Shown here: positions 12,011 to 22,709 of the stretch, piece by piece
Layout of the letters: each line of letters opens with the position of its first letter
How positions within the stretch are numbered: position 1 is the stretch's first letter
The notes under the pieces: model-generated
The model's input: only the letters and a program-made list of their open reading frames with translations
The model's database searches: none
What the model was told of the DNA's origin: nothing
Origin: Ophiocordyceps camponoti-saundersi (nom. inval.)
Taxonomy: Eukaryota > Ascomycota > Sordariomycetes > Hypocreales > Ophiocordycipitaceae
DNA: 64,000 nt
Assembly: GCA_003339415.1 (NCBI GenBank)
Contig: PDHQ01000113.1
Span: forward strand, 1 to 64,000
Direction: 5' to 3'
Position numbers and translations under genes: made by a program

Positions 12011-12379
12011 TATTACGCGCTAGTAATTATAGGGATTTCCTCTAAACATTTTACGGTAATTTCCGAAGATTTCTAATAGATTTCCTCTAAATATTTTACG
12101 GTAATTTCCGAGGATTTCTAACTATAGTTACGTAACCTCGGAAACCTTATCGTAAAATCCTTAGGAAAACCTTAGGGGGAAATTACCCGGAAATAAAGTC
12201 GACTTTTTACTAAGATTTCCCCTTACCCTCTCCTATCTTTACTAATATATACCTTTATATATTTTACTAAGATTTCGCTTATAAGAGTTTTCCTCTTTTC
12301 TTTCCCTTCTTCTTAGCTTAGAATCTTTATTTATAATACTAATACTATTATTTAGTTAATATATTTTATAGCCGTAATA
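12011..12379 (+). repeat. 5' LTR of Gypsy-Z1
   Basis: 369 bp, matched by 17653-18021. It contains two adjacent copies of a roughly 44-bp unit around TTTACGGTAATTTCCGA (about 12050-12120), whereas the LTRs of the Gypsy-Z2 copy have only one. Confidence 0.93.
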
Positions 12380-15300
12380 CTATTCTAAGCTCCCTTTTCA
12401 CTAATAAGCGATTAAGAAATATATATTTTACTCTTATATCTTTTATAAAAGATAGAAAAGACCTTATATACGACTAGATTATAACTAGCTTAAGATATAT
12501 ATCTAAAGCCCCTAATTAGACTTTTAGGCGATTAAGGAGACTCGCCTTAAAGATACTTAACTTTATAATAAAACGGGGTTCCGAAGAAAACTAAACTATA
12601 ATTATAGCTACCTCCTTTTAAAATATTACTAATATAATTATATTATAAAAGTAATATACGGAGATAACGTAACTATAAGCGTAAATTATAGAATTTTAAG
12701 GTTAATTAACTTAGAAAGATTAAAACTTAAATATAGAAAAAACTTATTAAGAAATATTAATAGCGTTTAGGATTAGTAAAAAAGCGTTTATCCTAACCGG
12801 GAAAGCCGCTTAGGATATCTTTACGTTAGTTACCCCGGTAAGATAGCCGAACCCCTCCTATTTTAATTCTGCGAAAATTCGCTATAAGGAGATAAGTAAG
12901 TTTTTAAGAAAAAAAGAAAACTTTAATATTTTCTTTATAAACTTAAAAGATAAGATAAGATCTAATAAGATAACTTTCCGCGATAAGTAAGATAAGATAA
13001 GTATTTTATTTTATATTTTAAAAAGAAAGGCCTGCTAACTTTTAGAAATTTAATATAACTTAAAAGAATATTTTTTTTCTAAATTAGTTAAAATAGTATA
13101 ATATTTAAAATCCGCCTATAAAAACTTAAATAAGTTCGCTAAAGCTACGAATCGGCTCCGTAAACTAAATTACTTTTTAAATAGCTAATAGGAAATCTAA
13201 GAGTTCCTTATAAAATTTAACTACCTTATAGCTAAAACTTAAGTCCCTTTAGCTTATATTAAGTATATACTCTAAGATTATCTACTTACTAACCTTAATA
13301 TAAGCTTTTTTATAAAAGCTAAGAACTTATATATAATATATAAAAAGTTCTATAAGTATATAAAAAATACTATATTTTATAAGAAGAAAGAGTTTACCCG
13401 CTATAAAATTACTTAGAAATCCTAATAAGTTAATAAGACTACTTTAACTATATAGAAGAAGATTATAACTATAACTTAAAAAAGCTAGCTTTTAAGTAAG
13501 AATAAGAAGAAAGTTTATTAGGAAAATAGTACTTATTTTACTTATAGTAAGAAGGGCTATATAGCTAAGGATTACCTTAACTAATAAAAAATAAGGAGAG
13601 TTTTTAGAGTTTAGATACCCCCGCTTAATTCTATTTAATTAGATAACTCTAATTCGGGAAAAAAATAGGACTATTATAAAGCTCCTTAATAATCTTAAAA
13701 ATATCGCGTATAAGATAGAAAATAAGAGAGTTATTTACTATTAATAATTAAGTCTAAGTTAATAATATTACTTTTTATATTTTTATTTTATATAATATTA
13801 AAATAAACGCTTATCTTCTAATTAGTTATTATTTCGTAAAATAAGTAATAAAGCGCCTAGGCGCTAAGCTTATCCCTATTTATCTTATCCCCCTTATTAA
13901 TTTTTAAAGCTATTAAGCTAGCTTAGTTTATAAATACCTAATCGTTACTTTAGTAATTAATAAATAATATTTTCCGTAGGAAATCTATTAAGTAACTAAC
14001 TACGCTTAGGATCTCTTTATTAGCTTATTCTAAATAGTAGAGAAAAGGTTATTACTTAATTACGCGGCTCGGAAACTAATTTAGCTAGATAATTTACCTA
14101 TCTTTACTAAATACTCGCCCTTAATCCTCTTACCTAAGAAGCCCTTTTTTAACGAAAATCTAAATTTAGCTATCTAAGTAAATACTAAGCGCCGGAACCG
14201 CCTTCTCTATTAGGATAAGCGTAAATATCGGATCTTTTAATACTTATAAAGGAAAAAGAACTTTATATAGCTTATAAAGGAAAAAAAGCTAGCCTAAACT
14301 TTAACTAAAGATAACTAAGATATTAATAATATTAATAAGAATATTTTAAAAAAGTAACTTATTTATTAAGTTTAATAAAATTTTCGCTATATATAATAGG
14401 AAGAAATAACCCTATTAATATTTTAAATATTTATAAAGTTAGAAAATAATAATAATAACTTAATTATAATCGTAAAGCTAAGCTTAGCTAGCCGTATATA
14501 TATAAGATAAGAAATCCTATTTTCTTAAAATAAAAAACTTAAGTATATTACTTATATATATAATATAATTCTTTTAGCTTTTACGCACCTTAAAAGATTT
14601 TTTAATAAAAAGGAAGCTTATATTTTAGCTTATCCCTAGCCCGGCTATAATATAATTTTAAAACTTAAGAAGCCCTTAAACTTAGTAAGACCCCTTTCTT
14701 ATAAGACGCTAGTAAAATACTTACTTTTAGAAAAGGAGACCGTTAACTATTTACTTAAGATTAGTTTTATTAAGCTAAATATTAGCTTTTACGCCGCTTT
14801 TATTCTTTTTACCCTAAAGCTATACTTAATAGCTTAACGTTTTTATATTAATTACCGATAAATAAATAACTATTTAAAAAATTAAATCTTACCCGCTCTC
14901 TTTTTAGAAAATACTATATTTAGCTATTAGGAGGCGAAATAGTTCTTAAAAATTAATATTATTTAAGCGTTTTACTATCTCTATCTTAACCTTAACTTTA
15001 AATACCTTACGGCTTTCTATATAAAGTTTAGTATATTTTATTAGCTTATTCTTTTATTTAACCTTAAGGTAAAATTTATATAATTTTAGAATTTTATTAA
15101 CGCTTAACTTTACGATCTCCTTAACCGCTACGCGAGTATATACGCTAATAATATATTAATTTACTTAAACGGCGAAGAAAAGGAATATTAAGAGAAATAC
15201 TAAGAAGTAATCTAATACCTATACTAAATAAACTTATAAAAGGATATCCGGAAATTAAAATTTAACGTTATTAAAATCGATTACCTTAATATAATATTAT

Positions 15301-17652
15301 ACGTAAGCTAAGGAATAAGCGTAAACCCCCGTAAAATATAAGCGATTTAAGATTAGAAATTTAAAAATTTTTAGGATTATAAAACTATCTATTTATTCGT
15401 AAGACTATATAATTTTATTTAAATCTTCTATTACTATATTAGTATTACCGCGGAACCCCTAAACTATCTTTTAAAAAAGAATATTATTTTTAAGCTTAGA
15501 CCGGAATAGAAGGAGGCTTTTAATAAGATAAAAAAACTAGCTACGTAAGCCTTAATACTTACTTTCTTCTATCCTAAACTCCTAACCTAGCTTAAAACTA
15601 ACGCTTTTTAAAATATTACCGCTAGTATATTTTAGTAATAGTAAGATAACTAAATATAGAAGCTTATAAGCTTTTTCTTAAAGATAATAAACCCTACTAA
15701 GTATATTTACCTAATCTAAGACCGCGAACTCCTTACTATTATATAAAGCCTCGAAAACTTCTACTTAAAGCTACTTAGCTAGAAATTTAATATAGTTATA
15801 AATTATAAAGCTTTAGTTTATTTTACGATAAAAAGGCTACTCTCTATCTATTAGGTCCGATAATCTAATTTCCTTACTTAGTTTAATATCTATTTCCTAT
15901 ACTAGCTTAGCTAGCTAAACGTAGCTGCGAATATACTTTTATAGAAAATAGCTAAGCTTCTAATAGTAAAAGCTTATAAAAAAAAGGAAAGGACTTTAGC
16001 TATAATTTCCCTAGATAGCCTTAAGTTTAAATCCCCGACCTTATCTCTTATAATCGCCTTAATTTACTTAGTAAAAAACTCCGTCCCGTTAGGGGCGGAG
16101 TTAGTATAACTAATCTAAAAGGAGAACGCGAACTAAAACTTTAGATTTTACGGTAATCTCCTTATCGTCCCTAAGTAAGATAGCTAGTAGCGTTTCTTCC
16201 TCTATACCGCCTTAATTCGGAATATATATAAGCTAGCTATCTTCGCTTATAAGGGATAGAATAAGATTACTTAAATACTCTAATAAAGCTATTATTAGCT
16301 TAGGATAAAGCGAGATATCCGCTAGTTTATCTATAATTATTATAAGTATTAGAGGAATAAAATACTGCGAGATAAAACCCTAAGCTTACTATACCCTTTA
16401 CTTATTCTAACTTCTATATAAGAGTATATAGCTTATAATAAGAAAGCTATACTAAAAGACCGCTTTAAGTATAACTATATTTAAACTTTTATCTATAAGC
16501 TAAGCTAAATTATCGCTACGTTACTAAGTAAGAAGAATAATATAGTAAAGGTGCTTACTAGACGCTATTTCCGATATTTTTATTATCTTTTTAGTATACT
16601 AAATATATAAATTACCGATAACGCTAGCTCGTTTATCTTAAGATTTCTCGGTAAAATTAATCGGTTAACTAATATTAAATATCGCTATAATAGTACCCTA
16701 TACTTATAAATATAAGGAAACGTAAAAATAACTAACTAATACTTAAACTAAAAGCTATAGTTTTATACGAATAAATATTAGGATAATTAGAGTGCTTTCT
16801 TTCCCGCGCTAAACTTCGTATATAACTCCTTATAGTATATTTTAATTAATATAGTACTACTTATAGTTACCCTTAGTAAAGATATACGGAACCCCTTCTT
16901 AGTAACTAGTCCCCTAGATCCCTTAACTACCTTAGGCCTAATTACTATAGCTTATAAACTTATCGCTTACGCGTAAGAAGTATAATAATAAGCTTAAGCC
17001 GCTACTGAGAAAGCTCGCTATAAGTAGGAAATATAAGCGAATAGGAAGCGTTGCCCGGCAAACTTCGTAATCGGTAATAAGGTATTCCTTAGTTATAAGG
17101 GCTTCTCTACGACCGCACCTATAATACGCCTAGACGCCTAATAGTTAGGACTTTTTATAGTTATCGAGGAATAAAGCTATAGCTACGTCCTTAACTTATT
17201 AGATAGCTACTAGATAACGAACTTATTCTACGCTAACCGCTTTCGGAAAGCTATTATAGATCTACTACTAAGGTAGGAGATATCTCCTACTAAGCTAGAA
17301 AATATCGATAATATACTAAAATAAGAAATTAAGTAAATCCTCTAATCTTAGGTTACTAGATAGCGTTATTAGTTAGAATATTAAGTCCGCTAGTATAATT
17401 ACGATTTAGATAAGATATAATACCTAGCTAGGAATTTCTATTATATACTTATAGCCCTTAAGGAATTCTATAACCGTTTCTTAGATACCGCTAGTTTACT
17501 TATTAATTTTTAATACTAAGTTAAAGCCGCCGCCGCGGATCGTAAGTATTAAAATAACGATTAGGATAATATAGCTATTTCCTCGAGTATTTAGCTAAGT
17601 AGCCGCTATTACTAATTTTAATAAGTATATTAAAACCTTTATTAAGGGGTAG
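12380..17652 (+). pseudogene. Gypsy-Z1 gag-pol remnant
   Basis: The plus strand holds a decayed gag-pol reading. At 13534-13575 the knuckle pattern C-x2-C-x4-H-x4-C is visible with Tyr at all four metal positions, as TGY and CAY codons become TAY under RIP. At about 14835-14880 a Gypsy reverse transcriptase segment reads like RFYINYR followed by INNYLK. At about 15136-15173 the catalytic YxDD box reads YANN. TAA and TAG stops interrupt it every few codons, so it cannot encode protein. Confidence 0.85.
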
Positions 17653-18021
17653 TATTACGCGCTAATAATTATAAGGATTTCTTTTAGATATTTTATAGTA
17701 ATTTCCGAGGATTTCCGATAAATTTCTTTTAAATATTTTACGGTAATTTCCGAGGATTTCTAACTATAATTATATAACCTCGGAAACCTTATCGTAAAAT
17801 TCTTAGGAAGACTTTAAGGGGAAATTACCCGGAAATAAAATTAACCTTTTACTAGGATTTCCCCTTACCCTCTCTTATCTTTACTAGCACGTGCTTTTAT
17901 ATATTTTACTAAGATTTCGCTTACGGGAGTTTTCCTCTTTTTTTTCCCTTCTCCTTAGCTTAGAATCTTTATTTATAGTACTAATACTATTATTTAGTTA
18001 ACGTATTTCACGGCTATAATA
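17653..18021 (+). repeat. 3' LTR of Gypsy-Z1
   Basis: 369 bp, same length as the 5' LTR and carrying the same internal duplication. Followed by TSD ATAAC at 18022-18026 and then the rest of the X1 LTR. Confidence 0.93.
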
Positions 18022-19260
18022 ATAACTAAGCGCTATTAGGAAAACTTAAATATATCCGCTATAATCCCCCTTATCTAGCTATAATTAGTTATAAACTAAT
18101 CCCTTATATAGCCCCCTTCTTAAGCTAGCTAAGGAGGTAAGAGCGTAGGATAGAAAAATTATATATTATTATATTAGTAAGATACTTTATATAATTCTTA
18201 GCTAATAGCTTAATAGCTTTTATAAAGATAAGGATAAGAGGGCGGAAAGGCTCCCTTATAGCCTAAGGAATTAAATTTTAATTCTTATAAGGAAGACTTT
18301 AATAAGCTTAGAATTATAATATTACTTAAGGTAAGAATTAATAAACTTATATACTAATAGTAAAAACTTACTTATATAGCTAATATATAAGATTAGATAA
18401 TATTATATTAGTTATAAGAAGCTTAGAGGATACCTTAATTATAATAAATAGTAAAGCTAGCCGTATACTTATCGCTATATACTACTAGCGCTAATTTATA
18501 AGCTAGAGCGTAATATAATTATAGTATATATTTATTAATAAATTTACGCGCTTAAGCTACGCGTAAACTATCTTTATATAAGGTAATATAATAAAGCTAA
18601 AAATTACCTAAGCTATAATATTTAGCGTATATTTATCCCTCCTTACTTATTATCTTTTTAATTAAAATACTTTAAACTTATTACTAACTACTTTACTCCG
18701 CTTATAAAAAGCCCTAACTTTAATATCTTTATTTACTTATAAAGCTTCGGATAGTTACGCTTAAAATAACTAATTTAATTATATTAATAATAACGCTAGC
18801 GCTTAGTAATATTAAAATAAGATTATATAAATATAATATCTATTAAGTTAGTAGAAAAAGGGGGCGGTAAATTAATTAATATATTAGGAATATTCCTAAA
18901 ATTAAATATTTTATTAAAGCCTTAGAGAAAGCTAATAAAAGCTATATATATTATAAGCTAGTTCTTATAATCTAAGCGCTTTTATAGCTTTTTACGTAGC
19001 TTAGATAAGAGTAAAATAATCTTAGTATAATCGGACTAATTTAATAATCTAGCTTTAAAAAAAGTATATTTTTACTTTATAATATATTCTCTAAGGGGCT
19101 TTAATAGCCCTTAATATATCTTAACTAAGGAAAAACTTACTTAGCGCTTTTTATAACTTTTCTTAAGAAGCTTAGAGATATACGCTAAAAAAGCTTTAAG
19201 CTAGTAAGAAAAATCTATAATTATAATAATATATAAAAAAAATATTTACTAAAAGGTACT

Positions 19261-19734
19261 TTGACGGGGAAGAAAAGACATGCCCCGAGGAAAAGGAAAA
19301 GAAGGGAAAAGAAGGGAAAGAGAAGAAAAAGAAGCTATTTCCGTAAAATTCCTAGTAATTCAAAAAGCGTAGATTTCACAAAGACTGAAGAGGTGACCCT
19401 ACCGGGTCGTGCGCTCACGGCGACTAATTTGTGGTATTTTGAAGGGCTCACGGCTGCCTTAGTCGTTCTTCCTAGGTAGGGAAAAACGACCCTTCTTATA
19501 CGTACAAAAACGACCCTTCCTAGGACCCGTAGGTCTGATACCAATTGATCAGATCCGTCAGATCAGGCAGGTCAGATCAGACAGGTCGGCTCAAACGACC
19601 CTTTTGACGCCTGCCACCCTGACCTACCTATACGGCCTGCAGGTCCGGACGGATCCGATAGTCCTACTTCCTTGAGACCGTCTTCCCTGCCGGGGCTGTG
19701 TGTGTGGACAGGGGTGCCCGTTGCTCCCGCCAAA
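19261..19734 (-). repeat. Left (3') LTR of Gag-W
   Basis: 474 bp. It differs from 21812-22285 only at 19279 (C versus T) and 19346 (A versus G). It contains GATCAG/GGTCAG-type short repeats at about 19548-19590. The open frames in both LTR copies (for example 19261-19479) are incidental. Confidence 0.94.
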
Positions 19735-19750
19735 CTACTCCCCATAGCGT
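19735..19750 (-). other. Polypurine tract of Gag-W
   Basis: On the minus strand the sequence immediately before the 3' LTR reads ATGGGGAGTAG, a typical plus-strand primer for LTR elements. It fixes the element's orientation together with the primer binding site at the other end. Confidence 0.75.
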
Positions 19751-20099
19751 AAGCACGCGTAAGGAAGAAGGAAAGCGTGCTTCGCGAGAAGAAACGCGGG
19801 AGCAAGCAAAGAAGAAGAAGGAAGAAAGGAAGAAGAATAAGGTAACGGGAAGGTAGCCGCCGTGAAGAGGGCCGAAGAGAAAGAAGAAGACGGTAAGGAC
19901 TGACGGAAGGAAAAGAAGAAAGAAGGAAAAAGCAGGAAAAAGCAGAAGAAAGAAGAAGAACGCCGCCGTACGCCCCTACCTATCGACCGGAGTAGAAGGA
20001 AGTATTTGATCAGACCCTTCAGAAGGCAGGGTCTTCGTCTCGGACGAAAAGGTCGACTCCCCACAGGTCCGAAGGTAGCCGGCTGGGCGACCGGATCGA

Positions 20100-21746
20100 T
20101 CAGATCGAGGAAGCCGAAGGAAACGGGCAGGCAGAAGAAGAAGGAAACGAAGGGAAAGGAGAAGACGACCGAGAGGAAGGAAACGACCGAACCGAAGAAG
20201 CAGAAGAAGACGAAGAAGCAGAAGAAAACGACCGAACCGAAGAAGTAGAAGAGACCGACCGGGTAGAAGGAAACGGCCGGGCAGAAGAAGACGAAGAAGA
20301 AGACCGTACGTCGGCTCGATCTGCGATTTCCCTTCTACGGCTTATTTCCTCGTTTTCGAGAAGAACGGAGGCGTAGAAATATACCCTTTCGAAGAGGGTG
20401 CCGTAAGAAGGAAGGTCTTGGCCGCGTAGGTCGCCGTTCTCGAGAAGTAGGTCTCGTATTTCTTTCGGCAGGGCAGAAAGGAGACCGAGAGAGTGTCGAG
20501 TCGTAGCCTCGAAGTCGTTATTTTCCGGGCCGGGGGTCGGATTCTGCAGTTGCCGGCAGAAGGACGCGTGCCTCTCTAGCTAGTCGATCACGTCCTTTGT
20601 CTTCGGTCGACGGGCCTCGTGCTGCCGTAGCCTTCCTAAGGTCCCTGCCGAACGGGCTCGATCAAATACTCCGAAGTATCGAAGGAGCCGTTTTTTCGCT
20701 GCCTGCCACGGAAGGGCTGCCGTGAGAATCTCGATTTTTCCCTGCAGACTAGGGGCCACGAAGTGCGGTAGCCACTCGAGTCTTTCTTCTTCTGTAAACC
20801 TAGCTTCAAAACGGTCGAGGAAGTATTTGATCCCTTTACCCTGAAAAGGTCGAAGGGGGGGTAGGCTCGAGAGGGAAGAAAAAGAGGGAGGAAAAGGAAG
20901 ACCCGAAGTAGGACCTTGGGCAACGGACTTGGCAGGGGACTGACGAAGACCCGGAAAAGAAGAAGAAGAAGGGGGATCCGGAAAAGCAGGGGAAAACGAG
21001 GGATCCGAAGAAGTAGGGGAAAAAGGTCCCTGCAGCGACGTATCCGTACGAGGCTGCTGTAGCCGCTGCTGCAGCCGTACGTATTCCTCGGTCGCTTGTG
21101 TCGTATCCGGCGGCTGTTTTTCTCGATCCGTTTTTTCCTGCCGCTGTAGCCGTTGTGACGGCAGCCCTTGTGACTGTGACGACCCGGTCGAAAAGGGGGT
21201 TTTCGTCGATAGAGGAGACTGCAGGAAGAAGAAAGCAGTAGACCAGAGGAAGAAAAAAGCAGCCGAAAAAGACGGGCCGAGGAAGAAGTCTGCAAAAAGC
21301 AGCAGAAAAAGCAGGGGGGCAGTAGCAAGGCTAGCCTCGTACGAAGCCTTCGCTGCCGGGAAGGAAGAAACGAAGGAAGAAAACGACGAAAGCGACGAAA
21401 ACGACGAGACCGGCCGATCCGTACGTTTAAGAGCAAAGTCCGTAGCCGTAACCGAAGAAGAAGAAGAAGATAAAGAAGAAGAAGAAGAAGCAGGCTGCGC
21501 TTGCCGGGTCGAAGAAGAAGTCTTTTTCGGCTGCGCTGGCCTGGCTCTCGTCCCCTCCCTCCCTTCGATCAATTGGTCTGAGGCATTTTGACGGACCTGT
21601 CGAAGCCGTAGGAATCGTACCGGCTGCCGAGGCTGTCGAGAAGGTAGGGACTGTGAAGGAAAAGGGGAAAAACGAGGCTGTAAAGACTGTAAAGAGGGGG
21701 TCCGGGAGGGTAGTGGTGAAGGCCGAAGGAAGCAAAAACGGAGCAT
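20100..21746 (-). pseudogene. Gag-like protein of Gag-W, interrupted by one stop codon
   Basis: The frame runs from ATG at 21746 to a TAG at 20580-20582 (388 residues) and continues open in the same frame to a TGA at 20100-20102, about 160 codons further. Residues 1-310 are low-complexity, rich in Ser, Pro, Phe and Gln. A compact part from about residue 313 (FQGKGIKYFLDRFEARF, then a Trp-Leu-Pro context and a Leu/Arg-rich stretch) resembles fungal retrotransposon capsid domains, and it continues beyond the TAG into a helical-looking segment before a Ser-rich tail. The TAG sits where CAG would fit and is a CpA-to-TpA change, so it may be the element's one RIP-like lesion. Alternatively readthrough or natural termination applies. 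No zinc knuckle is seen. Confidence 0.7.
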
Positions 21747-21785
21747 CGCGTCTTTAGAAAGCCGTAAAAAAAACGGCTCTTCTCG

Positions 21786-21808
21786 TTCGATTACGCCCCG
21801 GGAGACCA
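21786..21808 (-). other. tRNA primer binding site of Gag-W
   Basis: The plus strand spells a tRNA 3' end: T-loop TTCGATT, stem ACGCC, acceptor CCGGGAG, discriminator A, then CCA at 21806-21808, three bases from the LTR. The preceding bases do not pair as a T-arm, so this is the complement of a primer tRNA end, not a tRNA gene. I could not name the tRNA. Confidence 0.8.
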
Positions 21809-21811
21809 GTT

Positions 21812-22285
21812 TTGACGGGGAAGAAAAGATATGCCCCGAGGAAAAGGAAAAGAAGGGAAAAGAAGGGAAAGAGAAGAAAAAGAAGCTATTTCCGTAGAAT
21901 TCCTAGTAATTCAAAAAGCGTAGATTTCACAAAGACTGAAGAGGTGACCCTACCGGGTCGTGCGCTCACGGCGACTAATTTGTGGTATTTTGAAGGGCTC
22001 ACGGCTGCCTTAGTCGTTCTTCCTAGGTAGGGAAAAACGACCCTTCTTATACGTACAAAAACGACCCTTCCTAGGACCCGTAGGTCTGATACCAATTGAT
22101 CAGATCCGTCAGATCAGGCAGGTCAGATCAGACAGGTCGGCTCAAACGACCCTTTTGACGCCTGCCACCCTGACCTACCTATACGGCCTGCAGGTCCGGA
22201 CGGATCCGATAGTCCTACTTCCTTGAGACCGTCTTCCCTGCCGGGGCTGTGTGTGTGGACAGGGGTGCCCGTTGCTCCCGCCAAA
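21812..22285 (-). repeat. Right (5') LTR of Gag-W
   Basis: 474 bp, near-identical to 19261-19734. It is followed by GTACT and then resumes the AT-rich sequence of X1. Confidence 0.94.
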
Positions 22286-22494
22286 GTACTAAGATAAGAA
22301 AAAATATAGTAAAATTAAAACTTAAGCTCCCTAATTATAGCTTTATTAATTATAAATTTAATATATATAGTAGCTAGCTAAAAGTTTAGGCCGGAATAAG
22401 CTAAAAGCGGCTTTAATATAAGTAGAATTTAACGGCGTTTTATATTAAGATTTTATTTTTATATTTAGTTAGCGGTAAAAGGAGCTTTAATTAA

Positions 22495-22704
22495 TATAAA
22501 AGTCTTACTAAGGTAATTATAGAAGTAAGCTAAGGTAGAGTTATAATTAAAGCTATTAAAGAGAGGAAAAAAAGGGGAGAGAAGCCCCCCTCCTAAGCTA
22601 GCTATATACCCCGCCCGATAACTAAGCGTTATTAGGAAAACTTAAATATATCTACTATAATCCCCCCTATTTAGCTACGATTAGTTATAAACTAATCCCT
22701 TATA
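22495..22704. repeat. Right LTR of X1
   Basis: 210 bp, same length and ends as the three other X LTRs; followed by TSD AATAG at 22705-22709. Confidence 0.93.
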
Positions 22705-22709
22705 AATAG

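Larger units (their letters stand above)
12011..18021 (+). mobile_element. Gypsy LTR retrotransposon, copy 1 (Gypsy-Z1)
   Basis: A complete but RIP-inactivated element of 6,011 bp with 369-bp LTRs at 12011-12379 and 17653-18021 and TSD ATAAC (12006-12010, 18022-18026). LTR ends are TATTACGCG and CTATAATA, i.e. RIP-altered TG...CA. A purine tract, AAGGGGTAG, abuts the 3' LTR. The plus strand keeps the outline of Gag with a zinc knuckle (13534-13575) and a Gypsy reverse transcriptase (about 14760-15175). It sits inside the left LTR of X1. Confidence 0.94.
11883..18108. repeat. Left LTR of X1, split by Gypsy-Z1
   Basis: The 210-bp LTR is the sum of 11883-12010 (128 bp) and 18027-18108 (82 bp). 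Gypsy-Z1 inserted between them and duplicated ATAAC. The uninterrupted sequence can be read at 23621-23830, where GCGATAACTAAGCGC is continuous. Confidence 0.93.
19261..22285 (-). mobile_element. GC-rich Gag-only LTR element, not RIP-mutated (Gag-W)
   Basis: A 3,025-bp element with 474-bp LTRs (19261-19734 and 21812-22285) and TSD GTACT (19256-19260, 22286-22290; the boundary could shift by one base). The empty site is visible in X2 near 38574 as AAAAAGTGCTAAGATAAG. Termini are TTTGACGG and CCGCCAAA, a near-perfect inverted pair. Beside the right LTR is a primer site matching a tRNA 3' end with CCA, and beside the left LTR a purine tract, so the coding strand is minus. One long frame with a capsid-like region fills most of the interior; no protease, reverse transcriptase or integrase is present. 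Base composition and dinucleotides are ordinary, unlike all surrounding layers, and the two LTRs differ at only two sites by eye. It is a recent, non-autonomous insertion. Confidence 0.93.
11883..22704. mobile_element. Small non-autonomous LTR element, copy 1 (X1), holding Gypsy-Z1 and Gag-W
   Basis: LTRs of 210 bp lie at 11883-12010 plus 18027-18108 (split by Gypsy-Z1) and at 22495-22704. The TSD is AATAG at 11878-11882 and 22705-22709. Removing Gypsy-Z1, Gag-W and their TSDs leaves 1,776 bp, identical to copy X2. LTR ends read TATAAAGGTC and CCCTTATA, as expected for TG...CA ends after RIP. The internal 1.36 kb shows no recognisable gag or pol, so it is presumably mobilised in trans, like a TRIM/LARD element. 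Orientation cannot be told. Confidence 0.92.

Noticed and set aside
19261..19479. Basic 72-residue open frame, repeated at 21812-22030
   Set aside because: Both lie within the LTRs of Gag-W and owe their Lys/Arg richness to purine-rich repeats; the reverse strand is equally open.
20006..20248. Lys/Glu/Thr-rich plus-strand open frame
   Set aside because: It is the antisense of the Ser-rich Gag-W tail and consists of GAAGAA-type repeats.
21786..21808. tRNA gene fragment
   Set aside because: Only the 3' end is present, it includes CCA, which eukaryotic tRNA genes lack, and it adjoins an LTR; it is a primer binding site.
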